Positions 25,048-33,465 of a stretch of 64,000 bases of DNA are shown here, in pieces. The DNA comes from Actinoplanes derwentensis (lineage in GTDB: Bacteria > Actinomycetota > Actinomycetes > Mycobacteriales > Micromonosporaceae). The notes beneath the pieces were generated by a model that did no database searches, was not told the DNA's origin, and worked only from the letters and a program-made list of their open reading frames with translations. The position numbers were made by a program, and so were the translations under genes. Every line of letters starts with the position of its first letter. Position 1 is the first letter of the stretch. Where the stretch lies: NCBI RefSeq assembly GCF_900104725.1, contig NZ_LT629758.1, forward strand, positions 8,270,001-8,334,000, written 5' to 3'.

Positions 25048-26004
25048 TCAAGATTGGAATCCGTCCGGCAGGAGCCGGTTGAGTGCTCTGACCGCGCGAT
25101 ATTGCAGAGCTTTGATGGCTCCCTCGTTCTTGCCCATGGTCTGTGCGGTCTCGGCGACCGAGAAGCCCTGGAGGAAGCGGAGCACGATGCACTCCTGCTG
25201 TTCCGGGTTGAGCTGCTTGACCGCGGTGAGCAGGGCGACGTTGGTGATGTGGTCGACCACCGCCGACTCCGGGCTGCCTTCCGGCCCGCGGTCCTCACGA
25301 TCGGCGTCGAGCACGTCGCCGGTGGTCACCTCAAGGCGGTAGCGACCGGACTTGAAGTGGTCGGCGACCAGGTTCCGGGCGATCGTCACGAGCCAGGCGC
25401 CCAGGTCACGGCCCTGCCAGGTGAAGCTGCCAATCCGCTTGAGGGCACGCAGGAAGGTGTCCGACGTCAGGTCCTCGGCGAGCTGGCGGTTACCGACCCG
25501 GAAGTAGACGAAGCGGAACACGGTGTCCACGTACCGGTCGTAGATCAGGCCGAAGGCCTCGGCCTCGCCGGCTTGGGCCCGTTCGACGAGCGCCCACACC
25601 TCGGCGGCGGGATCGCCCCGATCGGGGCGGGCCGGGTGCTTGGGTGGTTCGGTCTCGGTGGGCGGGCCGGTCTTGCTCTGGGTCGGCAGGACCACGGTGT
25701 GTTCACCGGGGGCCGTCTCGTTCTCGCCGATCGTGGAGCGCTGGCCGGGTGTGGGCTGGGACGGGGGCCGCGGCGAGGCGGGCCGCCCGCCGCCGAATCT
25801 GCCGTTGCCGTTGTGCGGCGAGGCGACTGCGGGGGGACTGTTCGGCGTACGACGGCTGCCGGTCTGTTTGGGGCTGTCGCCCCGGATCGCGTTCACGATC
25901 ACGCCGTCAACGGACTCTCGCAGTGTGTTCAACCCCTCGGTGAGTACGTGCCGGGCCGCGAGGACCTCGCGTTGGTACGGGTCCTCGGCGTACACATGAG
26001 TCAC
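25048..26004 (-). CDS. bldN: ECF-type RNA polymerase sigma factor, BldN family
   Basis: 318 residues. Residues ~1-130 are a Pro/Gly/Thr-rich extension; region 2 begins 'AFGLIYDRYVDTVFRFVYFR' with 'LAEDLTSDTFLRALKRI', and region 4 is 'LNPEQQECIVLRFLQGFSVA' plus 'TMGKNEGAIKALQYRAVRAL'. BldN directs genes for aerial hyphae and chaplins in Streptomyces and is made there as a pro-protein with an N-terminal extension. Here the extension begins MTHVYAEDPYQREVLAARHV. GTG 26004 has AAGGAGG just upstream. The 173 bp between its stop and the DUF5667 start suggests a shared transcript. Confidence 0.9.
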   Translation of the reverse strand: MTHVYAEDPYQREVLAARHVLTEGLNTLRESVDGVIVNAIRGDSPKQTGSRRTPNSPPAVASPHNGNGRFGGGRPASPRPPSQPTPGQRSTIGENETAPGEHTVVLPTQSKTGPPTETEPPKHPARPDRGDPAAEVWALVERAQAGEAEAFGLIYDRYVDTVFRFVYFRVGNRQLAEDLTSDTFLRALKRIGSFTWQGRDLGAWLVTIARNLVADHFKSGRYRLEVTTGDVLDADREDRGPEGSPESAVVDHITNVALLTAVKQLNPEQQECIVLRFLQGFSVAETAQTMGKNEGAIKALQYRAVRALNRLLPDGFQS

Positions 26005-26118
26005 TGCGCCTCCTTCACCCGGCGGGCCTTCGACGACAGTGAATCCGTCCCGCCAGACGTAGATTCACTTCGATTCCGTGCTTTGTAGGGCACAGCGGCC
26101 TCCTCGGGATGAGGGTGG

Positions 26119-26183
26119 TCACTCACAAACAAAAGCTCCACTAACATCAGCAAAAGCTTCACTAACCGACAAAAGCCGTCACT
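26119..26183 (-). promoter_or_regulatory. Phased TCACT/AGTGA repeats upstream of bldN
   Basis: TCACT at 26119, CCACT at 26138, TCACT at 26159 and 26179, spaced 19-21 bp, so on one helix face. The last three are embedded in longer direct repeats CAAAAGCTNCACTAA (26130, 26151; partial at 26170). On the minus strand they read AGTGA, the half-site of the BldD operator of Streptomyces. They lie 115-180 bp before the bldN start. Confidence 0.55.
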
Positions 26184-26236
26184 GACAAGAAAATGGGCGG
26201 GACGACCGCGAAAAACCGGCCAGTCTCACCCGTTGG

Positions 26237-26338
26237 TGTGTATTCCGTTACACAGTGCGGAAGTATTGCCGACTTCGGACACGCGGAGTCGCACACCATG
26301 TGCGCTGAGCGCAAAGCCGTGAATCCCGCTTAAAGCGG
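26237..26338. promoter_or_regulatory. Three short palindromes in the bldN/glutaredoxin divergent region
   Basis: TGTGTA-6-TACACA (26237-26254), TGCGC-TGA-GCGCA (26301-26313) and CCGCT-TAA-AGCGG (26326-26338). The 26005-26453 region is a 449-bp gene-free, AT-richer promoter region between divergent genes; these are the most regular elements in it besides the AGTGA array. Confidence 0.4.
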
Positions 26339-26453
26339 CAAGCCTCGTCAAGGTCACTTTCGCCTAACAATGCGCGAAAGGGACGGACCGGTTGTCCGCT
26401 CGGCCTCAGAGCGCCTGGCGCGGGTGCCCGGACGGAAGTGGAAGGATGGGCGA

Positions 26454-26699
26454 GTGAGACTCACCCTGATCAGTCGCGGCGGCTGCCATCTGTGCGAGGT
26501 GGCCGAAAAGACACTGGACCGGATCGCGCCGGGCCAATGGGCGAAAGTCGACGTGGACTCGTCGATCGAGCTGGAGCGCGACTACGGCGACCGGGTGCCG
26601 GTGCTGCTGCTGGATGGCCGTGAGCACGGTTACTGGCGCATCGAGGAGGAGCGCCTGCTGCGGGATTTAGCTCGACAACCGGGTGAACCCCGCCTGTAG
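26454..26699 (+). CDS. Glutaredoxin-like thiol protein (DUF836 type)
   Basis: 81 residues, thioredoxin fold: 'LTLISRGGCHLCEVAEKTL' with a CHLC redox pair at residues ~11-14, 'VDVDSSIELERDYGDRVPVL' with the cis-Pro, and 'WRIEEERLLRDL'. Redox role unspecified; may serve mycothiol-linked chemistry. GTG 26454 follows GAAGGA (26441-26446). Mycobacteria carry a similar gene just before hemA (Rv0508). The stop codon TAG forms part of the next gene's -10. Confidence 0.88.
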   Translation: MRLTLISRGGCHLCEVAEKTLDRIAPGQWAKVDVDSSIELERDYGDRVPVLLLDGREHGYWRIEEERLLRDLARQPGEPRL

Positions 26700-26702
26700 G
26701 TT
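26697..26702 (+). promoter_or_regulatory. -10 element of the HAD gene
   Basis: TAGGTT, 6 nt before GTG 26709; the stop codon of the glutaredoxin gene is its first three bases. TCGACA (26672-26677), 19 bp upstream, is a fair -35. Confidence 0.5.
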
Positions 26703-26708
26703 CTCCGG

Positions 26709-27350
26709 GTGACAGCAAAGCATTTGGTTTGGGACTGGAACGGAACCCTTCTCGACGACCTTCACCTGGTCGTGTCGTCGACGAACACCGCCTTCGCCGC
26801 GGTCGGCGGCCGCGACGTCGACTCCGACGAGCATCGGCGGGCCTTCCGCCGGCCGGTCGCCGACTTCTACGCCGAGATGCTCGGCCGGGCCGTCGAGCAG
26901 GAGGAGTTCGGGCGGCTGGACCGGATCTTCCACGACGCGTACCGCCTCGGGCTGACCGACGTCTCGCTGGCCGCCGACGCGCAGGCCGCGATCAAGACCT
27001 GGAGCGGCAGCCAGTCGCTGCTCTCCATGTGGTTCCACCACGAGCTGGTCCCGGCGGTCGAGGGGTACGGCCTGGCCGGTCTCTTCACCCGGATCGACGG
27101 GCTGAAGGCCGAGCTGGGCGGCGGTTTCAAAGCCGGGCACCTGGCGCTGCACCTGTCCGAGCTCGGGGTGGCCGGCGCGGACGCGGTCCTGATCGGTGAC
27201 TCGATCGACGACGCCGAGGCCGCCGAGTCGGTAGGCGCGTCCGTGGTGCTCTACACCGGTGGTTTCACCGACCCCGCACGGTTGCGTGAATCCGGCCGTC
27301 CGGTGGCCGACACGCTGGTGGATGCGGTGAAGATGGCCATGTCACTTTGA
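26709..27350 (+). CDS. HAD-family hydrolase
   Basis: 213 residues. Motif I 'LVWDWNGTLLDD' (DxN variant of DxDGT), a helical cap, motif III Lys in 'GLKAELGGGFKAGHL', and motif IV 'VLIGDSIDDAEAAESVG'. The second Asp of motif I is Asn here (DWNGT), as in several phosphoglycolate-phosphatase-like HADs. Likely a small-molecule phosphatase; substrate unknown. It lies between glutaredoxin and rex, as in Streptomyces. Probably leaderless (TAGGTT 6 nt upstream). Confidence 0.85.
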   Translation: MTAKHLVWDWNGTLLDDLHLVVSSTNTAFAAVGGRDVDSDEHRRAFRRPVADFYAEMLGRAVEQEEFGRLDRIFHDAYRLGLTDVSLAADAQAAIKTWSGSQSLLSMWFHHELVPAVEGYGLAGLFTRIDGLKAELGGGFKAGHLALHLSELGVAGADAVLIGDSIDDAEAAESVGASVVLYTGGFTDPARLRESGRPVADTLVDAVKMAMSL

Positions 27351-27451
27351 GCAGGGTGGCCCTGGTGGCGTTCCACCGGTAATACTCGACAGGTCGGCCC
27401 GAGTAACACAGCCGGGTCGACCTTGTCCAATTGTCCCGTCAAGATCGCGAT

Positions 27452-27480
27452 TTGTGCACGCCTTCACAAGCGCCTACTCT
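27452..27480 (+). promoter_or_regulatory. Rex operator (ROP) over the rex promoter
   Basis: TTGTGCACGCCTTCACAA at 27452-27469 matches the Rex site TTGTGAA-N4-TTCACAA in all but one position of each arm pair. TTGTGC (27452-27457) serves as -35 and TACTCT (27475-27480) as -10 with a 17-bp spacer, so Rex would block RNA polymerase directly. Expected start about 27487, giving a ~100-nt leader. Confidence 0.85.
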
Positions 27481-27584
27481 GTGACTCCGACGAGCCCCGC
27501 ACTACCACAGCTACCCCACGAGGGTTCCACCGGTACCGCACAGACAGGGCTCACCGCAGGTCCGCCTCGTCGGCACGGAGTCAG

Positions 27585-28331
27585 ATGAGTCAGCAACGTC
27601 ACGGAAGCACGCCCGGTGAAACCGATGGCGTCCCGGCCTTCCCGGATCTCCCGGAGGCGACCATCGCACGACTGCCGGAGTACCTGCGCGCCCTTCACCA
27701 CCTCGCCGAGACCGGCGCGGAGACGGTGTCGAGCGAGGGTCTCGCAGCAGCCGCCGGGGTCAACTCGGCCAAGCTCCGCAAGGATCTCTCCCACCTAGGC
27801 TCCTACGGCACGCGCGGCGTCGGCTATGACGTGGCCCTGCTCGTCTACCAGATCGAGTACATCCTGGGCCTCGACAAGAACCGCGCGGTCTGTCTCGTCG
27901 GCGTCGGTAACCTCGGGCACGCCCTGGCCGGTTACGCCGGTTTCGCCAGCCGTGGCTTCCGGGTGGTCGCGCTCTTCGACGCCGACGAGCGCAAGGTCGG
28001 CGAGGAGATCAACGGGCTGATCGTGCAGCACATCGATGATCTCCAGCGGATCGCGGCGGAGGAGTCCATCGCGATCGGTGTCATCGCCACCCCGCCCGGC
28101 ACCGCGCAGCTGGTCGCCGACGCATTGATCGCCGCGGGCGTGACGAGCATTCTCAACTTCGCCCCGGGGGTTCTTTCGGTGCCGTCAAACGTCGACGTCC
28201 GCAAAGTGGATCTCGCTATCGAGCTGCAGATCCTTTCGTTCCACGAGCACCGCAAGGCGTCTCTGACCGCGCTTCCCGGCGGCCGGTCCGCCCCGGCGGA
28301 AAGCGGCAATCAGGAGGCGGTCGGTTCGTGA
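27585..28331 (+). CDS. rex: Redox-sensing transcriptional repressor Rex
   Basis: 248 residues. N-terminal winged helix ('ATIARLPEYLRALHHLAETG', 'VNSAKLRKDLSHLGSYGTRG'), Rossmann domain 'AVCLVGVGNLGHALAGYAGF', then 'FAPGVLSVPSNVDVRKVDLA' and C-terminal swapped helix 'LSFHEHRKA'. Binds DNA when NADH/NAD+ is low and releases on NADH. A Rex operator overlaps its own promoter, so it controls itself and the following hem genes. ATG 27585 follows GGAG (27577-27580). Its stop overlaps hemA by 4 nt. Confidence 0.96.
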   Translation: MSQQRHGSTPGETDGVPAFPDLPEATIARLPEYLRALHHLAETGAETVSSEGLAAAAGVNSAKLRKDLSHLGSYGTRGVGYDVALLVYQIEYILGLDKNRAVCLVGVGNLGHALAGYAGFASRGFRVVALFDADERKVGEEINGLIVQHIDDLQRIAAEESIAIGVIATPPGTAQLVADALIAAGVTSILNFAPGVLSVPSNVDVRKVDLAIELQILSFHEHRKASLTALPGGRSAPAESGNQEAVGS

Positions 28332-29623
28332 ACCTACTCAGCATCGGCGCCTCGTACCGCACCGCAGACCTCGCGGTCCTCGAGCGCCTCACCATCCCCG
28401 AGTCGTCCGTTCCCGAGCTGCTCCAGCACCTGATCGCCCAGCCGTACGTGGGTGAGGCCGTCGTGGTCTCCACCTGCAACCGGGTCGAGGTGTTCGCAGC
28501 GGTCAGCGGGTTCCACGGCGGCCTCGGCGACATCTGCAACGTGCTGTCCGAGCACTCCGGCATCCCCGCCACCGAGCTGGCCAGCCATCTGTACGTGCAC
28601 TACGGCGAAGCCGCGGTCCGGCACTCCTTCCGGTTGTCGTCCGGCCTCGACTCGATGGTCATCGGCGAGGCGCAGATCCTCGGCCAGCTGCGGGACGCCT
28701 ACCACACCGCGACCGAGGTCGACTCGGCCGGCCGTCTGCTGCACGAACTGATGCAGCAGACGCTCCGTGTCGGCAAACGGGCGCACTCCGAGACCGGCAT
28801 CGACAAGGCCGGGCAGAGCGTCGTCACGGCCGCCCTGGACGTGGCCGCCGAGCATCTCGGTGGTGACCTCACCGGCAAGTCCGCGCTGGTCATCGGCGCC
28901 GGGGCGATGGGTTCACTGTCAGTGGCCACGCTCACCCGCAGCGGTGTCGGGCCCCTGCGGATCACCAACCGCAGCCAGCAGCGCGCCGACCGGCTGGCCG
29001 AGCTGTACGGCGCCACTTCGGTCCCGTTCGACGACCTGGACGCCGTGCTCCGCGAGGTCGACATCGTGGTGTGCGCGACCGCCTCCACCGAGCCGGTCCT
29101 GACCCGGGCCCGCCTGGAGAAACTGACCAACAGCCTGGTCGTTCTCGACCTGGCGGTTCCGCGGGACGTCGCCCCTGACGCCATCGGCCTGCCCGGCCTG
29201 GTCGTCATCGACATCGACACCCTTGCCAACAGTCGCCGGACCGGCCCGGCGGCGGCCGAGACCGCGGCCGTAGAGCAGATCGTCACCGGCGAGGTGGACA
29301 GCTTCCTCGGGTGGATGCGCGGGGCCGAGGTCGCGCCCACGGTGGCCGCGCTGCGCACCCGGGCCGACGAGGTGGTGTCCGCGGAGTTGCGCAAGCTGAT
29401 GTCCCGGCGGCCGGAATTCACCGAGGAGCAGCGAGGCGACGTTTCCCGTACCCTGCACCGGGTCGTCCAGCAGTTGCTGCACTCGCCTACCGTGCGGGTC
29501 CGTCAACTGGCCGCCGAGCCCGGCGGTGATCAGTACGCCGCTCTGCTGCGCGAACTGTTCGACCTCGACGTCCCGCTGGCCACCCAGGCGAACGCCGTAC
29601 CGCAGATCGGAGGCAAACCGTGA
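28328..29623 (+). CDS. hemA: Glutamyl-tRNA reductase
   Basis: 431 residues. NADPH-dependent reduction of glutamyl-tRNA to glutamate-1-semialdehyde, first committed step of the C5 haem route. Catalytic Cys in '[13 protein letters not shown]' (~residue 50), '[16 protein letters not shown]', nucleotide site '[17 protein letters not shown]', '[12 protein letters not shown]', C-terminal dimerisation helix. GTG 28328 overlaps the rex stop, so it is coupled and part of the Rex-controlled operon. Confidence 0.97.
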   Translation: MNLLSIGASYRTADLAVLERLTIPESSVPELLQHLIAQPYVGEAVVVSTCNRVEVFAAVSGFHGGLGDICNVLSEHSGIPATELASHLYVHYGEAAVRHSFRLSSGLDSMVIGEAQILGQLRDAYHTATEVDSAGRLLHELMQQTLRVGKRAHSETGIDKAGQSVVTAALDVAAEHLGGDLTGKSALVIGAGAMGSLSVATLTRSGVGPLRITNRSQQRADRLAELYGATSVPFDDLDAVLREVDIVVCATASTEPVLTRARLEKLTNSLVVLDLAVPRDVAPDAIGLPGLVVIDIDTLANSRRTGPAAAETAAVEQIVTGEVDSFLGWMRGAEVAPTVAALRTRADEVVSAELRKLMSRRPEFTEEQRGDVSRTLHRVVQQLLHSPTVRVRQLAAEPGGDQYAALLRELFDLDVPLATQANAVPQIGGKP

Positions 29624-30549
29624 CCGACCCGCTGCGTCTCGGCACCCGGGGGAGCACTCTCGCGCTCACCCAGTCGAAGTTGGTCGCCGACGCTCTCACC
29701 GCCGCCACCGGCCGACCGGTCGAGCTGGTCCGGATCGTCACCCCCGGTGACCAATCGGCCGCCCCGATCGCGGAGCTGGGCGTCGGTGTCTTCGTGTCGG
29801 CGCTGCGTGACGCCCTGCTGGCCGGCGAGATCGACTTCGCCGTGCACTCCTACAAGGACCTGCCCACCGCCGGTCACCAGCGACTGCACATCGCCGCGGT
29901 GCCGGTCCGGGAAGACCCCCGGGACGCACTGATCGCCCGGGACGGCCTGACCCTGGCGGAGCTGCCGCCCGGCTCGCGGATCGGTACCGGAGCGGTGCGC
30001 CGTGTCGCGCAACTGCTGGCTTTGGGCCTAGAGTTGCAGGTCACGCCGATTCGAGGGAACGTCGACTCACGCATTGCCCGGGTTCTCGGACCCGACGCGG
30101 ACCTCGATGCCGTTGTTCTCGCCCGAGCCGGTGTGGCACGTCTCGGCCGGTCGACGGAGATCACCGAGACGCTCGACCCGATGCTCATGCTGCCCGCCCC
30201 GGCTCAGGGCGCGCTGGCGGTGGAGTGCCGGGCCGACGACACCGACCTGATCGAGTTGCTGTCCGTTCTCGATCACGCACCGACCCGCGCTGCCGTCACG
30301 GCGGAGCGGTCGATGCTTGCCACGCTCGAGGCCGGATGCTCCGCCCCGGTCGCGGCACACGCCGAGATCGCCGAGGGCGACGACGGTGACGAGATCTACC
30401 TGCGCGGTGCGGTGATCAGCTTGGATGGTGTCCGAGCCGTCCGACTGTCGCGCACCGGAACGCCCGCCGGCGCTGCGGAGATCGGCAAGGCACTTGCCAT
30501 CGATCTCCTCGACGCCGGAGCCGATACCCTGATGGGGAGCACAGAATGA
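29620..30549 (+). CDS. hemC: Porphobilinogen deaminase (hydroxymethylbilane synthase)
   Basis: 309 residues. Polymerises four porphobilinogens into hydroxymethylbilane. '[20 protein letters not shown]' at the N-terminus, '[12 protein letters not shown]' with the catalytic Asp loop, '[14 protein letters not shown]', and the dipyrromethane-anchoring Cys in '[15 protein letters not shown]'. GTG 29620 overlaps the hemA stop by 4 nt. Third gene of the rex-hem operon. Confidence 0.97.
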   Translation: MTDPLRLGTRGSTLALTQSKLVADALTAATGRPVELVRIVTPGDQSAAPIAELGVGVFVSALRDALLAGEIDFAVHSYKDLPTAGHQRLHIAAVPVREDPRDALIARDGLTLAELPPGSRIGTGAVRRVAQLLALGLELQVTPIRGNVDSRIARVLGPDADLDAVVLARAGVARLGRSTEITETLDPMLMLPAPAQGALAVECRADDTDLIELLSVLDHAPTRAAVTAERSMLATLEAGCSAPVAAHAEIAEGDDGDEIYLRGAVISLDGVRAVRLSRTGTPAGAAEIGKALAIDLLDAGADTLMGSTE

Positions 30550-32132
30550 CCACCCGCACCGCCCGTAAGCCAGCCGGACGCATCGCGTTCATCGGCGCCG
30601 GACCCGGCGACCCGGAGCTGCTGACCCGCCGCGCGTACGCGGCGTTGACCGATGCCGACCAGGTGGTCTACGACCGCGGGGTGCCCGACTCCCTGCTCAG
30701 CGCGATCCGCTCCGACGCCAAGGAGGACGCGCAGTTCAGCCCGGCCGAAGGCGCCCCCGGCGACGTCGCCAAGGTGCTGCTCTCCGCTGCGAAGTCCGGC
30801 CTCTCCGCCGTCCACCTGGTAGCCGGTGACCCGTTCGGCCACGAGTCGGTGGTCAAGGAGGTGCAGGCGGTCGCTCGGACCGCGGTGCACTTCGAGGTCA
30901 TCCCCGGCATCGGCCAGGCCGAGGGCGTCGCCGCCTACGCCGGTGTGCCGCTGCCCGGTGTGCGCATCTCCGCTGACGTCGACGACGTCACCAACCTGGA
31001 CTTCGACGCGCTCGCCGGAGCTGCCCAGAAGGGCTCCTTCGCGGTGGCCGTGGACGCCGGCGACCTCGCCGCCGTCCGGGACGGGCTGCTCGCGGCGGGT
31101 GTCGAGCCGGGTGTCCCGGTCGCGGTGACCGGCGACGGCACCGGCGAGACGCAGTACACCACCACCTCGACCGTGGACAGTTTCGTCGCGGCGGCGCTCG
31201 GCTTCACCGGCCGGGTCGTGCTCACCGTCGGCACCGAGGTCGCCGAGCGCGACAGCCTGAGCTGGTGGGAGAACCGCCCGCTGTACGGCTGGAAGGTCCT
31301 CGTCCCGCGTACCAAGGAGCAGGCCGGCGCGATGAGTGCCAGGCTCCGTGCCTACGGCGCGATCCCGTGTGAGGTGCCGACCATCGCGGTCGAGCCGCCC
31401 CGCACCCCGGCTCAGATGGAGCGGGCCGTCAAGGGCCTGGTCGACGGCCGGTACGCCTGGGTCATCTTCACCTCGGTCAACGCGGTCCGCGCGGTCTGGG
31501 AGAAGTTCGGCGAGCACGGTCTGGACGCCCGCCACTTCGGTGGCGTCAAGATCGCCTGCATCGGTGAGGCCACCGCCGACGCGGTCCGCGCGTTCGGCAT
31601 CCAGCCGGAGCTGATCCCGGCCGGTGAGCAGTCCAGCGACGGTCTGCTGGCCGAGTTCTCGCCGCACGACGAGATCCTCGACCCGGTCGGCCGGGTTCTA
31701 CTGCCGCGCGCTGACATCGCGACCGAGACCCTCGCGGCCGGTCTGATCGAGCGTGGTTGGGAGGTCGACGACGTGACCGCGTACCGGACGGTCCGCGCCG
31801 CCCCGCCGCCGGCCGAGATCCGCGACGCGATCAAGTCGGGCGGGTTCGACGCGGTGCTCTTCACCTCGTCCTCGACGGTCCGCAACCTGGTCGGCATCGC
31901 CGGCAAGCCGCACGCCCGCACGGTCGTCGCGGTGATCGGCCCGAAGACCGCCGAGACGGCTGTCGAGTTCGGTCTGCGGGTCGACACCCAGCCGCAGAAC
32001 GCGTCGGTGCCGGACCTGGTCGAGGCGCTCGCCGAGTACGCCCTCGAACTCCGCGAGAAGCTGGCCGCCATGCCGGCCAAGCAGCGCCGCGGTTCCAAGG
32101 TGCAGGGCCCGACGGCTCTCCGTTTCCGCTGA
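30546..32132 (+). CDS. hemD: HemD: uroporphyrinogen-III synthase fused to a SUMT-like methyltransferase domain
   Basis: 528 residues. N-terminal ~245 residues look like uroporphyrinogen-III C-methyltransferase ('[20 protein letters not shown]', '[15 protein letters not shown]', '[19 protein letters not shown]'). The usual GDPFxFGRGGEE loop is reduced to [12 protein letters not shown], so methylase activity is doubtful. Residues ~260-505 are the HemD fold ('[20 protein letters not shown]', '[16 protein letters not shown]', '[18 protein letters not shown]', '[17 protein letters not shown]'), cyclising hydroxymethylbilane. ATG 30546 overlaps the hemC stop. This fusion is common in actinobacteria. 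Confidence 0.93.
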   Translation: MTTRTARKPAGRIAFIGAGPGDPELLTRRAYAALTDADQVVYDRGVPDSLLSAIRSDAKEDAQFSPAEGAPGDVAKVLLSAAKSGLSAVHLVAGDPFGHESVVKEVQAVARTAVHFEVIPGIGQAEGVAAYAGVPLPGVRISADVDDVTNLDFDALAGAAQKGSFAVAVDAGDLAAVRDGLLAAGVEPGVPVAVTGDGTGETQYTTTSTVDSFVAAALGFTGRVVLTVGTEVAERDSLSWWENRPLYGWKVLVPRTKEQAGAMSARLRAYGAIPCEVPTIAVEPPRTPAQMERAVKGLVDGRYAWVIFTSVNAVRAVWEKFGEHGLDARHFGGVKIACIGEATADAVRAFGIQPELIPAGEQSSDGLLAEFSPHDEILDPVGRVLLPRADIATETLAAGLIERGWEVDDVTAYRTVRAAPPPAEIRDAIKSGGFDAVLFTSSSTVRNLVGIAGKPHARTVVAVIGPKTAETAVEFGLRVDTQPQNASVPDLVEALAEYALELREKLAAMPAKQRRGSKVQGPTALRFR

Positions 32133-32142
32133 TCCTCATCGA

Positions 32143-32173
32143 GAACGCGCCGGCCTTCGTGGTCGGCGCGTTC
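32143..32173 (+). terminator. Hairpin between hemD and hemB
   Basis: 10-bp stem (32143-32152 with 32164-32173), 11-nt loop, followed by GCCGTTT. May partly separate hemB expression from the rex-hemACD operon. Confidence 0.6.
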
Positions 32174-32221
32174 GCCGTTTCCGCAACAGCCGGATCTTGA
32201 AAACCCTTTTGGGAGCGTCCG

Positions 32222-33211
32222 ATGTCCTTCCCTGACATCCGCCCGCGCCGCCTGCGGCGCACACCCGCCATCCGTCGTCTGGTCGAGGAGAACCGCCTCG
32301 CCCCGTCCGAGCTGGTCCTGCCCCTCTTCTTGAAGGAGGGCCTGACCGAGCCGAAACCGATCACCTCGATGCCCGGCGTTCTCCAGCACACCCGGGAGTC
32401 GCTGCGTAAAGCGGCGGCCGAGGCGGTCGCCGCGGGTGTCGGCGGTCTGATGCTGTTCGGCGTGCCGGACGACGCCAACAAGGACGCGACCGGTTCGGCC
32501 GGCCTCGACCCCGACGGCATCCTCAACGTCGGCCTCCGCGACCTCCGGGCCGAACTGGGCGACTCCACGGTCATCATGAGCGACCTGTGCCTGGACGAGT
32601 TCACCTCGCACGGGCACTGCGGTGTGCTCGCCGCCGACGGTTCCGTCGACAACGACGCGACCCTGGCGATCTACGCGGACATGGCGATCGCGCAGGTCGA
32701 AGCGGGCGCCCACATGGTCGGCCCGTCCGGCATGATGGACGGCCAGATCGGCGTGGTCCGCAAGGCCCTCGACGGCGCCGGTCACCAGGACATCTCGATC
32801 CTGGCCTACTCGGCGAAGTACGCCAGCGCCTTCTTCGGCCCGTTCCGGGAGGCCGTCGAGTCGTCCCTGGACGGCGACCGCCGTCAGTACCAGCAGGACC
32901 CGGCCAACGCCCGGGAGGCTCTGCGCGAGGTCGAACTGGACATCGCCGAGGGCGCCGACATCGTCATGGTCAAGCCCGGCCTGCCCTACCTGGACATCAT
33001 CGCCGCCATCCGCGACCACGTGACCGTGCCGGTGGCCGCCTACCAGGTCTCCGGCGAATACGCGATGGTCGAGGCCGCCGCCGCCAACGGCTGGATCGAC
33101 CGCGAACGAGCCATCCTCGAATCCCTGACCGCGATCAAGCGCGCCGGCGCCCAGATCGCCCTGACCTACTGGGCCACCGAGGCCGCAAACCTGCTCCGCG
33201 AGCGTTACTGA
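32222..33211 (+). CDS. hemB: Delta-aminolevulinic acid dehydratase (porphobilinogen synthase)
   Basis: 329 residues. Condenses two 5-aminolevulinates into porphobilinogen, before HemC in the pathway. Schiff-base lysines in '[19 protein letters not shown]' and '[15 protein letters not shown]'; metal loop '[14 protein letters not shown]', where the ligand set reads Cys/Asp/Cys rather than the three-Cys zinc type. ATG 32222 follows GGGAGCG. It lies 89 bp after hemD beyond a hairpin, so it may have its own promoter. Confidence 0.96.
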   Translation: MSFPDIRPRRLRRTPAIRRLVEENRLAPSELVLPLFLKEGLTEPKPITSMPGVLQHTRESLRKAAAEAVAAGVGGLMLFGVPDDANKDATGSAGLDPDGILNVGLRDLRAELGDSTVIMSDLCLDEFTSHGHCGVLAADGSVDNDATLAIYADMAIAQVEAGAHMVGPSGMMDGQIGVVRKALDGAGHQDISILAYSAKYASAFFGPFREAVESSLDGDRRQYQQDPANAREALREVELDIAEGADIVMVKPGLPYLDIIAAIRDHVTVPVAAYQVSGEYAMVEAAAANGWIDRERAILESLTAIKRAGAQIALTYWATEAANLLRERY

Positions 33212-33301
33212 CGCTCCGCCGCGGTGTCGCACTTCAAAACCGACCCCGCTGCGATACGAGTAGGGCGCCCTTCGCCGAACCACACCTCCCGTAGCGTCCA
33301 C

Positions 33302-33351
33302 GCGAGGCCGGCGAGGGGCGCGGTATCCCCGCGCCCGCCGGGCCGAATGCG
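33302..33351. repeat. ~50-bp GC-rich intergenic repeat, copy 1
   Basis: Shares both its left end (GCGAGGC) and right end (CGCCGGGCCGAATGCG, 33336-33351) with a ~51-bp element at 39959-40009. The interior differs but can fold. Lies in the 254-bp gap between convergent hemB and GNAT genes. Confidence 0.5.
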
Positions 33352-33424
33352 CCGGTCACCGTGCTCCACGCCCGTCCTCAGGCACGACCGCCCCTTCGCC
33401 CGCTGGCGCGTCGCGCCCTCTTGT

Positions 33425-33463
33425 GTGGCTACTTAGGGTGCGAATCGCACCCTAAGTAGCCAC
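33425..33463. terminator. Long perfect palindrome, bidirectional terminator
   Basis: 18-bp perfect stem (33425-33442 with 33446-33463), 3-nt loop. It lies 2 bp beyond the GNAT stop and 214 bp after hemB. No T-run on either side; stem length makes it an efficient barrier in both directions. Confidence 0.75.
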
Positions 33464-33465
33464 GC

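Noticed and set aside
33224..33436. 70-codon frame between hemB and the GNAT gene
   Set aside because: Overlaps an intergenic repeat and a terminator palindrome, and has no ribosome site.
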